In this document: in pieces, positions 24,853 to 38,300 of the stretch
Layout: each line of letters starts with the position of its first letter
Numbering within the stretch: the first letter of the stretch is position 1
Source: Zeus faber
Lineage: Eukaryota; Chordata; Actinopteri; Zeiformes; Zeidae
DNA: 64,000 nt
NCBI GenBank assembly: GCA_960531495.1
Contig: CAUIJY010000068.1
Location: forward strand, 992,001 to 1,056,000
Reading direction: 5' to 3'
The notes under the pieces: model-generated
What the model was told of the DNA's origin: nothing
Seen by the model: only the letters and a program-made list of their open reading frames with translations
Databases searched by the model: none
Program-made: the position numbers and the translations under genes

Positions 24853-27800
24853 AAATTACGTGCAGTTTCATAAAAACCTGCATGGGTGGCAAACAAGGCA
24901 TTTTCAGGCAATTTAAAGACTGAAAGGATATTTTGAGTAAAGGTTTCTGTCATGACTCTGTAGGACCTGCTCAGATAGTGTAAATACTGTTATGAACTGA
25001 TTTGTAATGGGAAAGTACTGTTTGCAAAAGAGTTTTTGGCACATCTAACAAGTTTTTCTGAAATTACGAGCAGTTTCATAAAAACCTGCATGGGTGGCAA
25101 ACAAGGCATTTTCAGGCAATTTAAAGACTGAAAGGATGTTTTGAGAAAAGGTTTCTGTCATAACTCTCTAGGACCTGCTCAGATAGTGTAAATACTGTTA
25201 TGAACTGATTTGTAATGGGAAAGTATTGTTTGCAAAACAGTTTTTGGCACATCTAACAAGTTTTTCTGAAATTACGAGCATTTTCATAAAAACCTGCATG
25301 GATGGCAAACAAGGCATTTTCAGGCAATTTAAAGACTGAAAGAATGTTTTGAATAAAGGTTTCTGTCATGACTCTGTAGGAACTGCTCAGATAGTGTAAA
25401 TACTGTTATGAACTCATTTGTAATTGGAAAGTACTGTTTGCAAAATAATTTTTGGCACATCTAACAAGTTTTTCTGAAATTACAAGCACTTTCATAAAAA
25501 CCTGCATGGATGGCAAACAAGGCATTTTTAGGCAATTTAAAGACTGAAAGGATGTTTTGAGTAAAGGTTTCTGTCATGACTCTCTAGGACCTGCTCAGAT
25601 AGTGTAAATACTGTTATAAACTGGTTTGTAATGGGAAAGTACTGTTTGCAAAAGAGTTTTTGGCACATCTAACAAGTTTTTCTGAAATTACGTGCAGTTT
25701 CATAAAAACCTGCATGGGTGGCAAACAAGGCATTTTTAGGCAATTTAAAGACTGAAAGGATGTTTTGAGTAAAGGTTTCTGTCATGACTCTCTAGGACCT
25801 GCTCAGATAGTGTAAATACTGTTATGAACTGATTTGTAATGGGAAAGTATTGTTTGCAAAACAGTTTTTGGCACATCTAACAAGTTTTTCTGAAATTACA
25901 AGCATTTTCATAAAAACCTGCATGGATGGCAAACAAGGCATTTTCAGGCAATTTAAAGACTGAAAGAATGTTTTGAATAAAGGTTTCTGTCATGACTCTG
26001 TAGGAACTGCTCAGATAGTGTAAATACTGTTATGAACTCATTTGTAATTGGAAAGTACTGTTTGCAAAATAATTTTTGGCACATCTAACAAGTTTTTCTG
26101 AAATTACAAGCACTTTCATAAAAACCTGCATGGATGGCAAACAAGGCATTTTTAGGCAATTTAAAGACTGAAAGGATGTTTTGAGTAAAGGTTTCTGTCA
26201 TGACTCTCTAGGACCTGCTCAGATAGTGTAAATACTGTTGTGAACTGATTTGTAATGGGAAAGTACTGTTTGCAAAAGAGTTTTTGGCACATCTAACAAG
26301 TTTTTCTGAAATTACGAGCAGTTTCATAAAAACCTGCATGGGGGGCAAACATGGCATTTTCAGGCCATTTAAAGACTGAAAGGATGTTTTGAGTAAAGGT
26401 TTCTGTCATGACTCTCTAGGACTTAGTCAGATAGTGTAAATACTGTTATGAACTGATTTGTAATGGGAAAGTACTGTTTGCAAAACAGTTTTTGGCACAT
26501 CTAACAAGTTTTTCTGAAATTACGAGCAGTTTCATAAAAACCTGCTTGGGGGGCAAACATGGCATTTTCAGGCCATTTAAAGACTGAAAGGATGTTTTGA
26601 GTAAAGGTTTCTGTCATGACTCTCTAGGACTTGCTCAGATAGTGTAAATACTGTTATGAACTGATTTGTAATGGGAAAGTACTGTTTGCAAAACAGTTTT
26701 TGGCACATCTAACAAGTTTTTCTGAAATTACGTGCAGTTTCATAAAAACCTGCATGGATGGCAAACAAGGCATTTTCAGGAAATTTAAAGACCGAAAGAA
26801 TGTTTTGAGTAAAGGTTTCTGTCATGACTCTGTAGGAACTGCTCAGATAGTGTAAATACTGTTATGAACTGATTTGTAATGGGAAAGTACTGTTTGCAAA
26901 AGAGTTTTTGGCACATCTAACAAGTTTTTCTGAAATTACGTGCAGTTTCATAAAAACCTGCATGGGTGGCAAACAAGGCATTTTCAGGCAATTTAAAGAC
27001 TGAAAGGATATTTTGAGTAAAGGTTTCTGTCATGACTCTGTAGGACCTGCTCAGATAGTGTAAATACTGTTATGAACTGATTTGTAATGGGAAAGTACTG
27101 TTTGCAAAACAGTTTTTGGCACATCTAACAAGTTTTTCTGAAATTACGAGCAGTTTCATAAAAACCTGCTTGGGGGGCAAACATGGCATTTTCAGGCCAT
27201 TTAAAGACTGAAAGGATGTTTTGAGTAAAGGTTTCTGTCATGACTCTCTAGGACTTGCTCAGATAGTGTAAATACTGTTATGAACTGATTTGTAATGGGA
27301 AAGTACTGTTTGCAAAACAGTTTTTGGCACATCTAACAAGTTTTTCTGAAATTACGTGCAGTTTCATAAAAACCTGCATGGATGGCAAACAAGGCATTTT
27401 CAGGAAATTTAAAGACCGAAAGAATGTTTTGAGTAAAGGTTTCTGTCATGACTCTGTAGGAACTGCTCAGATAGTGTAAATACTGTTATGAACTGATTTG
27501 TAATGGGAAAGTACTGTTTGCAAAAGAGTTTTTGGCACATCTAACAAGTTTTTCTGAAATTACGTGCAGTTTCATAAAAACCTGCATGGGTGGCAAACAA
27601 GGCATTTTCAGGCAATTTAAAGACTGAAAGGATATTTTGAGTAAAGGTTTCTGTCATGACTCTGTAGGACCTGCTCAGATAGTGTAAATACTGTTATGAA
27701 CTGATTTGTAATGGGAAAGTACTGTTTGCAAAAGAGTTTTTGGCACATCTAACAAGTTTTTCTGAAATTACGAGCAGTTTCATAAAAACCTGCATGGGTG

Positions 27801-30800
27801 GCAAACAAGGCATTTTCAGGCAATTTAAAGACTGAAAGGATGTTTTGAGAAAAGGTTTCTGTCATAACTCTCTAGGACCTGCTCAGATAGTGTAAATACT
27901 GTTATGAACTGATTTGTAATGGGAAAGTATTGTTTGCAAAACAGTTTTTGGCACATCTAACAAGTTTTTCTGAAATTACGAGCATTTTCATAAAAACCTG
28001 CATGGATGGCAAACAAGGCATTTTCAGGCAATTTAAAGACTGAAAGAATGTTTTGAATAAAGGTTTCTGTCATGACTCTGTAGGAACTGCTCAGATAGTG
28101 TAAATACTGTTATGAACTCATTTGTAATTGGAAAGTACTGTTTGCAAAATAATTTTTGGCACATCTAACAAGTTTTTTTGAAATTACAAGCACTTTCATA
28201 AAAACCTGCATGGATGGCAAACAAGGCATTTTTAGGCAATTTAAAGACTGAAAGGATGTTTTGAGTAAAGGTTTCTGTCATGACTCTCTAGGACCTGCTC
28301 AGATAGTGTAAATACTGTTATAAACTGGTTTGTAATGGGAAAGTACTGTTTGCAAAAGAGTTTTTGGCACATCCAACAAGTTTTTCTGAAATTACGTGCA
28401 GTTTCATAAAAACCTGCATGGGTGGCAAACAAGGCATTTTTAGGCAATTTAAAGACTGAAAGGATGTTTTGAGTAAAGGTTTCTGTCATGACTCTCTAGG
28501 ACTTAGTCAGATAGTGTAAATACTGTTATGAACTGATTTGTAATGGGAAAGTACTGTTTGCAAAACAGTTTTTGGCACATCTAACAAGTTTTTCTGAAAT
28601 TACGAGCAGTTTCATAAAAACCTGCTTGGGGGGCAAACATGGCATTTTCAGGCCATTTAAAGACTGAAAGGATGTTTTGAGTAAAGGTTTCTGTCATGAC
28701 TCTCTAGGACTTGCTCAGATAGTGTAAATACTGTTATGAACTGATTTGTAATGGGAAAGTACTGTTTGCAAAAGAGTTTTTGGCACATCTAACAAGTTTT
28801 TCTGAAATTACGTGCAGTTTCATAAAAACCTGCATGGGTGGCAAACAAGGCATTTTCAGGCAATTTAAAGACTGAAAGGATATTTTGAGTAAAGGTTTCT
28901 GTCATGACTCTGTAGGACCTGCTCAGATAGTGTAAATACTGTTATGAACTGATTTGTAATGGGAAAGTACTGTTTGCAAAAGAGTTTTTGGCACATCTAA
29001 CAAGTTTTTCTGAAATTACGAGCAGTTTCATAAAAACCTGCATGGGGGGCAAACATGGCATTTTCAGGCCATTTAAAGACTGAAAGGATGTTTTGAGTAA
29101 AGGTTTCTGTCATGACTCTCTAGGACTTAGTCAGATAGTGTAAATACTGTTATGAACTGATTTGTAATGGGAAAGTACTGTTTGCAAAACAGTTTTTGGC
29201 ACATCTAACAAGTTTTTCTGAAATTACGAGCAGTTTCATAAAAACCTGCTTGGGGGGCAAACATGGCATTTTCAGGCCATTTAAAGACTGAAAGGATGTT
29301 TTGAGTAAAGGTTTCTGTCATGACTCTCTAGGACTTGCTCAGATAGTGTAAATACTGTTATGAACTGATTTGTAATGGGAAAGTACTGTTTGCAAAACAG
29401 TTTTTGGCACATCTAACAAGTTTTTCTGAAATTACGTGCAGTTTCATAAAAACCTGCATGGATGGCAAACAAGGCATTTTCAGGAAATTTAAAGACCGAA
29501 AGAATGTTTTGAGTAAAGGTTTCTGTCATGACTCTGTAGGAACTGCTCAGATAGTGTAAATACTGTTATGAACTGATTTGTAATGGGAAAGTACTGTTTG
29601 CAAAAGAGTTTTTGGCACATCTAACAAGTTTTTCTGAAATTACGTGCAGTTTCATAAAAACCTGCATGGGTGGCAAACAAGGCATTTTCAGGCAATTTAA
29701 AGACTGAAAGGATATTTTGAGTAAAGGTTTCTGTCATGACTCTGTAGGACCTGCTCAGATAGTGTAAATACTGTTATGAACTGATTTGTAATGGGAAAGT
29801 ACTGTTTGCAAAAGAGTTTTTGGCACATCTAACAAGTTTTTCTGAAATTACGAGCAGTTTCATAAAAACCTGCATGGGTGGCAAACAAGGCATTTTCAGG
29901 CAATTTAAAGACTGAAAGGATGTTTTGAGAAAAGGTTTCTGTCATAACTCTCTAGGACCTGCTCAGATAGTGTAAATACTGTTATGAACTGATTTGTAAT
30001 GGGAAAGTATTGTTTGCAAAACAGTTTTTGGCACATCTAACAAGTTTTTCTGAAATTACGAGCATTTTCATAAAAACCTGCATGGATGGCAAACAAGGCA
30101 TTTTCAGGCAATTTAAAGACTGAAAGAATGTTTTGAATAAAGGTTTCTGTCATGACTCTGTAGGAACTGCTCAGATAGTGTAAATACTGTTATGAACTCA
30201 TTTGTAATTGGAAAGTACTGTTTGCAAAATAATTTTTGGCACATCTAACAAGTTTTTCTGAAATTACAAGCACTTTCATAAAAACCTGCATGGATGGCAA
30301 ACAAGGCATTTTTAGGCAATTTAAAGACTGAAAGGATGTTTTGAGTAAAGGTTTCTGTCATGACTCTCTAGGACCTGCTCAGATAGTGTAAATACTGTTA
30401 TAAACTGGTTTGTAATGGGAAAGTACTGTTTGCAAAAGAGTTTTTGGCACATCTAACAAGTTTTTCTGAAATTACGTGCAGTTTCATAAAAACCTGCATG
30501 GGTGGCAAACAAGGCATTTTTAGGCAATTTAAAGACTGAAAGGATGTTTTGAGTAAAGGTTTCTGTCATGACTCTCTAGGACCTGCTCAGATAGTGTAAA
30601 TACTGTTATGAACTGATTTGTAATGGGAAAGTATTGTTTGCAAAACAGTTTTTGGCACATCTAACAAGTTTTTCTGAAATTACAAGCATTTTCATAAAAA
30701 CCTGCATGGATGGCAAACAAGGCATTTTCAGGCAATTTAAAGACTGAAAGAATGTTTTGAATAAAGGTTTCTGTCATGACTCTGTAGGAACTGCTCAGAT

Positions 30801-33800
30801 AGTGTAAATACTGTTATGAACTCATTTGTAATTGGAAAGTACTGTTTGCAAAATAATTTTTGGCACATCTAACAAGTTTTTCTGAAATTACAAGCACTTT
30901 CATAAAAACCTGCATGGATGGCAAACAAGGCATTTTTAGGCAATTTAAAGACTGAAAGGATGTTTTGAGTAAAGGTTTCTGTCATGACTCTCTAGGACCT
31001 GCTCAGATAGTGTAAATACTGTTGTGAACTGATTTGTAATGGGAAAGTACTGTTTGCAAAAGAGTTTTTGGCACATCTAACAAGTTTTTCTGAAATTACG
31101 AGCAGTTTCATAAAAACCTGCATGGGGGGCAAACATGGCATTTTCAGGCCATTTAAAGACTGAAAGGATGTTTTGAGTAAAGGTTTCTGTCATGACTCTC
31201 TAGGACTTAGTCAGATAGTGTAAATACTGTTATGAACTGATTTGTAATGGGAAAGTACTGTTTGCAAAACAGTTTTTGGCACATCTAACAAGTTTTTCTG
31301 AAATTACGAGCAGTTTCATAAAAACCTGCTTGGGGGGCAAACATGGCATTTTCAGGCCATTTAAAGACTGAAAGGATGTTTTGAGTAAAGGTTTCTGTCA
31401 TGACTCTCTAGGACTTGCTCAGATAGTGTAAATACTGTTATGAACTGATTTGTAATGGGAAAGTACTGTTTGCAAAACAGTTTTTGGCACATCTAACAAG
31501 TTTTTCTGAAATTACGTGCAGTTTCATAAAAACCTGCATGGATGGCAAACAAGGCATTTTCAGGAAATTTAAAGACCGAAAGAATGTTTTGAGTAAAGGT
31601 TTCTGTCATGACTCTGTAGGAACTGCTCAGATAGTGTAAATACTGTTATGAACTGATTTGTAATGGGAAAGTACTGTTTGCAAAAGAGTTTTTGGCACAT
31701 CTAACAAGTTTTTCTGAAATTACGTGCAGTTTCATAAAAACCTGCATGGGTGGCAAACAAGGCATTTTCAGGCAATTTAAAGACTGAAAGGATATTTTGA
31801 GTAAAGGTTTCTGTCATGACTCTGTAGGACCTGCTCAGATAGTGTAAATACTGTTATGAACTGATTTGTAATGGGAAAGTACTGTTTGCAAAAGAGTTTT
31901 TGGCACATCTAACAAGTTTTTCTGAAATTACGAGCAGTTTCATAAAAACCTGCATGGGTGGCAAACAAGGCATTTTCAGGCAATTTAAAGACTGAAAGGA
32001 TGTTTTGAGAAAAGGTTTCTGTCATAACTCTCTAGGACCTGCTCAGATAGTGTAAATACTGTTATGAACTGATTTGTAATGGGAAAGTATTGTTTGCAAA
32101 ACAGTTTTTGGCACATCTAACAAGTTTTTCTGAAATTACGAGCATTTTCATAAAAACCTGCATGGATGGCAAACAAGGCATTTTCAGGCAATTTAAAGAC
32201 TGAAAGAATGTTTTGAATAAAGGTTTCTGTCATGACTCTGTAGGAACTGCTCAGATAGTGTAAATACTGTTATGAACTCATTTGTAATTGGAAAGTACTG
32301 TTTGCAAAATAATTTTTGGCACATCTAACAAGTTTTTTTGAAATTACAAGCACTTTCATAAAAACCTGCATGGATGGCAAACAAGGCATTTTTAGGCAAT
32401 TTAAAGACTGAAAGGATGTTTTGAGTAAAGGTTTCTGTCATGACTCTCTAGGACCTGCTCAGATAGTGTAAATACTGTTATAAACTGGTTTGTAATGGGA
32501 AAGTACTGTTTGCAAAAGAGTTTTTGGCACATCCAACAAGTTTTTCTGAAATTACGTGCAGTTTCATAAAAACCTGCATGGGTGGCAAACAAGGCATTTT
32601 TAGGCAATTTAAAGACTGAAAGGATGTTTTGAGTAAAGGTTTCTGTCATGACTCTCTAGGACTTAGTCAGATAGTGTAAATACTGTTATGAACTGATTTG
32701 TAATGGGAAAGTACTGTTTGCAAAACAGTTTTTGGCACATCTAACAAGTTTTTCTGAAATTACGAGCAGTTTCATAAAAACCTGCTTGGGGGGCAAACAT
32801 GGCATTTTCAGGCCATTTAAAGACTGAAAGGATGTTTTGAGTAAAGGTTTCTGTCATGACTCTCTAGGACTTGCTCAGATAGTGTAAATACTGTTATGAA
32901 CTGATTTGTAATGGGAAAGTACTGTTTGCAAAAGAGTTTTTGGCACATCTAACAAGTTTTTCTGAAATTACGTGCAGTTTCATAAAAACCTGCATGGGTG
33001 GCAAACAAGGCATTTTCAGGCAATTTAAAGACTGAAAGGATATTTTGAGTAAAGGTTTCTGTCATGACTCTGTAGGACCTGCTCAGATAGTGTAAATACT
33101 GTTATGAACTGATTTGTAATGGGAAAGTACTGTTTGCAAAAGAGTTTTTGGCACATCTAACAAGTTTTTCTGAAATTACGAGCAGTTTCATAAAAACCTG
33201 CATGGGGGGCAAACATGGCATTTTCAGGCCATTTAAAGACTGAAAGGATGTTTTGATTAAAGGTTTCTGTCATGACTCTCTAGGACTTAGTCAGATAGTG
33301 TAAATACTGTTATGAACTGATTTGTAATGGGAAAGTACTGTTTGCAAAACAGTTTTTGGCACATCTAACAAGTTTTTCTGAAATTACGAGCAGTTTCATA
33401 AAAACCTGCTTGGGGGGCAAACATGGCATTTTCAGGCCATTTAAAGACTGAAAGGATGTTTTGAGTAAAGGTTTCTGTCATGACTCTCTAGGACTTGCTC
33501 AGATAGTGTAAATACTGTTATGAACTGATTTGTAATGGGAAAGTACTGTTTGCAAAACAGTTTTTGGCACATCTAACAAGTTTTTCTGAAATTACGTGCA
33601 GTTTCATAAAAACCTGCATGGATGGCAAACAAGGCATTTTCAGGAAATTTAAAGACCGAAAGAATGTTTTGAGTAAAGGTTTCTGTCATGACTCTGTAGG
33701 AACTGCTCAGATAGTGTAAATACTGTTATGAACTGATTTGTAATGGGAAAGTACTGTTTGCAAAAGAGTTTTTGGCACATCTAACAAGTTTTTCTGAAAT

Positions 33801-34754
33801 TACGTGCAGTTTCATAAAAACCTGCATGGGTGGCAAACAAGGCATTTTCAGGCAATTTAAAGACTGAAAGGATATTTTGAGTAAAGGTTTCTGTCATGAC
33901 TCTGTAGGACCTGCTCAGATAGTGTAAATACTGTTATGAACTGATTTGTAATGGGAAAGTACTGTTTGCAAAAGAGTTTTTGGCACATCTAACAAGTTTT
34001 TCTGAAATTACGAGCAGTTTCATAAAAACCTGCATGGGTGGCAAACAAGGCATTTTCAGGCAATTTAAAGACTGAAAGGATGTTTTGAGAAAAGGTTTCT
34101 GTCATAACTCTCTAGGACCTGCTCAGATAGTGTAAATACTGTTATGAACTGATTTGTAATGGGAAAGTATTGTTTGCAAAACAGTTTTTGGCACATCTAA
34201 CAAGTTTTTCTGAAATTACGAGCATTTTCATAAAAACCTGCATGGATGGCAAACAAGGCATTTTCAGGCAATTTAAAGACTGAAAGAATGTTTTGAATAA
34301 AGGTTTCTGTCATGACTCTGTAGGAACTGCTCAGATAGTGTAAATACTGTTATGAACTCATTTGTAATTGGAAAGTACTGTTTGCAAAATAATTTTTGGC
34401 ACATCTAACAAGTTTTTTTGAAATTACAAGCACTTTCATAAAAACCTGCATGGATGGCAAACAAGGCATTTTTAGGCAATTTAAAGACTGAAAGGATGTT
34501 TTGAGTAAAGGTTTCTGTCATGACTCTCTAGGACCTGCTCAGATAGTGTAAATACTGTTATAAACTGGTTTGTAATGGGAAAGTACTGTTTGCAAAAGAG
34601 TTTTTGGCACATCCAACAAGTTTTTCTGAAATTACGTGCAGTTTCATAAAAACCTGCATGGGTGGCAAACAAGGCATTTTTAGGCAATTTAAAGACTGAA
34701 AGGATGTTTTGAGTAAAGGTTTCTGTCATGACTCTCTAGGACTTAGTCAGATAG

Positions 34755-34962
34755 TGTAAATACTGTTATGAACTGATTTGTAATGGGAAAGTACTGTTTG
34801 CAAAACAGTTTTTGGCACATCTAACAAGTTTTTCTGAAATTACGAGCAGTTTCATAAAAACCTGCTTGGGGGGCAAACATGGCATTTTCAGGCCATTTAA
34901 AGACCGAAAGAATGTTTTGAGTAAAGGTTTCTGTCATGACTCTGTAGGAACTGCTCAGATAG
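34755..34962 (+). repeat. Hybrid monomer (type I front, type G back)
   Basis: The front carries the type I signature CCTGCTTGGGGGGC...GGCC and the back carries GACCGAAAGAATG...GGAACTGC from type G. In the neighbouring copies (for example after 32,663) these signatures sit in two successive monomers. The hybrid therefore marks loss of exactly one 208-bp repeat length. The switch is confined to the 10 shared bases ATTTAAAGAC at 34,895-34,904. Confidence 0.85.
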
Positions 34963-36210
34963 TGTAAATACTGTTATGAACTGATTTGTAATGGGAAAGT
35001 ACTGTTTGCAAAAGAGTTTTTGGCACATCTAACAAGTTTTTCTGAAATTACGTGCAGTTTCATAAAAACCTGCATGGGTGGCAAACAAGGCATTTTCAGG
35101 CAATTTAAAGACTGAAAGGATATTTTGAGTAAAGGTTTCTGTCATGACTCTGTAGGACCTGCTCAGATAGTGTAAATACTGTTATGAACTGATTTGTAAT
35201 GGGAAAGTACTGTTTGCAAAAGAGTTTTTGGCACATCTAACAAGTTTTTCTGAAATTACGAGCAGTTTCATAAAAACCTGCATGGGTGGCAAACAAGGCA
35301 TTTTCAGGCAATTTAAAGACTGAAAGGATGTTTTGAGAAAAGGTTTCTGTCATAACTCTCTAGGACCTGCTCAGATAGTGTAAATACTGTTATGAACTGA
35401 TTTGTAATGGGAAAGTATTGTTTGCAAAACAGTTTTTGGCACATCTAACAAGTTTTTCTGAAATTACGAGCATTTTCATAAAAACCTGCATGGATGGCAA
35501 ACAAGGCATTTTCAGGCAATTTAAAGACTGAAAGAATGTTTTGAATAAAGGTTTCTGTCATGACTCTGTAGGAACTGCTCAGATAGTGTAAATACTGTTA
35601 TGAACTCATTTGTAATTGGAAAGTACTGTTTGCAAAATAATTTTTGGCACATCTAACAAGTTTTTTTGAAATTACAAGCACTTTCATAAAAACCTGCATG
35701 GATGGCAAACAAGGCATTTTTAGGCAATTTAAAGACTGAAAGGATGTTTTGAGTAAAGGTTTCTGTCATGACTCTCTAGGACCTGCTCAGATAGTGTAAA
35801 TACTGTTATAAACTGGTTTGTAATGGGAAAGTACTGTTTGCAAAAGAGTTTTTGGCACATCTAACAAGTTTTTCTGAAATTACGTGCAGTTTCATAAAAA
35901 CCTGCATGGGTGGCAAACAAGGCATTTTTAGGCAATTTAAAGACTGAAAGGATGTTTTGAGTAAAGGTTTCTGTCATGACTCTCTAGGACCTGCTCAGAT
36001 AGTGTAAATACTGTTATAAACTGGTTTGTAATGGGAAAGTACTGTTTGCAAAAGAGTTTTTGGCACATCCAACAAGTTTTTCTGAAATTACGTGCAGTTT
36101 CATAAAAACCTGCATGGGTGGCAAACAAGGCATTTTTAGGCAATTTAAAGACTGAAAGGATGTTTTGAGTAAAGGTTTCTGTCATGACTCTCTAGGACTT
36201 AGTCAGATAG

Positions 36211-36418
36211 TGTAAATACTGTTATGAACTGATTTGTAATGGGAAAGTACTGTTTGCAAAACAGTTTTTGGCACATCTAACAAGTTTTTCTGAAATTACG
36301 AGCAGTTTCATAAAAACCTGCTTGGGGGGCAAACATGGCATTTTCAGGCCATTTAAAGACCGAAAGAATGTTTTGAGTAAAGGTTTCTGTCATGACTCTG
36401 TAGGAACTGCTCAGATAG
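36211..36418 (+). repeat. Second copy of the type I/G hybrid monomer
   Basis: Identical in structure to the hybrid 1,456 bp upstream, with the switch at 36,351-36,360. Since the same rare junction occurs twice at exactly seven monomers' distance, the deletion probably happened once and the seven-monomer block was then duplicated. Confidence 0.8.
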
Positions 36419-38300
36419 TGTAAATACTGTTATGAACTGATTTGTAATGGGAAAGTACTGTTTGCAAAAGAGTTTTTGGCACATCTAACAAGTTTTTCTG
36501 AAATTACGTGCAGTTTCATAAAAACCTGCATGGGTGGCAAACAAGGCATTTTCAGGCAATTTAAAGACTGAAAGGATATTTTGAGTAAAGGTTTCTGTCA
36601 TGACTCTGTAGGACCTGCTCAGATAGTGTAAATACTGTTATGAACTGATTTGTAATGGGAAAGTACTGTTTGCAAAAGAGTTTTTGGCACATCTAACAAG
36701 TTTTTCTGAAATTACGAGCAGTTTCATAAAAACCTGCATGGGTGGCAAACAAGGCATTTTCAGGCAATTTAAAGACTGAAAGGATGTTTTGAGAAAAGGT
36801 TTCTGTCATAACTCTCTAGGACCTGCTCAGATAGTGTAAATACTGTTATGAACTGATTTGTAATGGGAAAGTATTGTTTGCAAAACAGTTTTTGGCACAT
36901 CTAACAAGTTTTTCTGAAATTACGAGCATTTTCATAAAAACCTGCATGGATGGCAAACAAGGCATTTTCAGGCAATTTAAAGACTGAAAGAATGTTTTGA
37001 ATAAAGGTTTCTGTCATGACTCTGTAGGAACTGCTCAGATAGTGTAAATACTGTTATGAACTCATTTGTAATTGGAAAGTACTGTTTGCAAAATAATTTT
37101 TGGCACATCTAACAAGTTTTTTTGAAATTACAAGCACTTTCATAAAAACCTGCATGGATGGCAAACAAGGCATTTTTAGGCAATTTAAAGACTGAAAGGA
37201 TGTTTTGAGTAAAGGTTTCTGTCATGACTCTCTAGGACCTGCTCAGATAGTGTAAATACTGTTATAAACTGGTTTGTAATGGGAAAGTACTGTTTGCAAA
37301 AGAGTTTTTGGCACATCTAACAAGTTTTTCTGAAATTACGTGCAGTTTCATAAAAACCTGCATGGGTGGCAAACAAGGCATTTTTAGGCAATTTAAAGAC
37401 TGAAAGGATGTTTTGAGTAAAGGTTTCTGTCATGACTCTCTAGGACATGCTCAGATAGTGTAAATACTGTTATGAACTGATTTGTAATGGGAAAGTATTG
37501 TTTGCAAAACAGTTTTTGGCACATCTAACAAGTTTTTCTGAAATTACAAGCATTTTCATAAAAACCTGCATGGATGGCAAACAAGGCATTTTCAGGCAAT
37601 TTAAAGACTGAAAGAATGTTTTGAATAAAGGTTTCTGTCATGACTCTGTAGGAACTGCTCAGATAGTGTAAATACTGTTATGAACTCATTTGTAATTGGA
37701 AAGTACTGTTTGCAAAATAATTTTTGGCACATCTAACAAGTTTTTCTGAAATTACAAGCACTTTCATAAAAACCTGCATGGATGGCAAACAAGGCATTTT
37801 TAGGCAATTTAAAGACTGAAAGGATGTTTTGAGTAAAGGTTTCTGTCATGACTCTCTAGGACCTGCTCAGATAGTGTAAATACTGTTGTGAACTGTTTTG
37901 TAATGGGAAAGTACTGTTTGCAAAAGAGTTTTTGGCACATCTAACAAGTTTTTCTGAAATTACGAGCAGTTTCATAAAAACCTGCATGGGGGGCAAACAT
38001 GGCATTTTCAGGCCATTTAAAGACTGAAAGGATGTTTTGAGTAAAGGTTTCTGTCATGACTCTCTAGGACTTAGTCAGATAGTGTAAATACTGTTATGAA
38101 CTGATTTGTAATGGGAAAGTACTGTTTGCAAAACAGTTTTTGGCACATCTAACAAGTTTTTCTGAAATTACGAGCAGTTTCATAAAAACCTGCATGGGGG
38201 GCAAACATGGCATTTTCAGGCCATTTAAAGACTGAAAGGATGTTTTGAGTAAAGGTTTCTGTCATGACTCTCTAGGACTTGCTCAGATAGTGTAAATACT

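Larger units (their letters stand above)
24853..38300 (+). repeat. Mosaic of 7-, 10-, 20- and 23-monomer repeats
   Basis: This region is made of the same material as the 5,202-bp blocks, re-copied at several periods. The markers at 23,457, 24,343 and 26,423 recur 4,784 bp later (23 monomers) at 28,241, 29,127 and 31,207. The first two recur again 4,160 bp later (20 monomers) at 32,401 and 33,287. A 2,080-bp step (10) links 32,401 with 34,481 and a 1,456-bp step (7) links 34,481 with 35,937. Sequence identity within each step looks almost complete; private changes are rare (for example GATTAAAGG near 33,256, GGACATGCTC near 37,444 and AACTGTTTTG near 37,891). No unrelated DNA is inserted. Confidence 0.85.
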
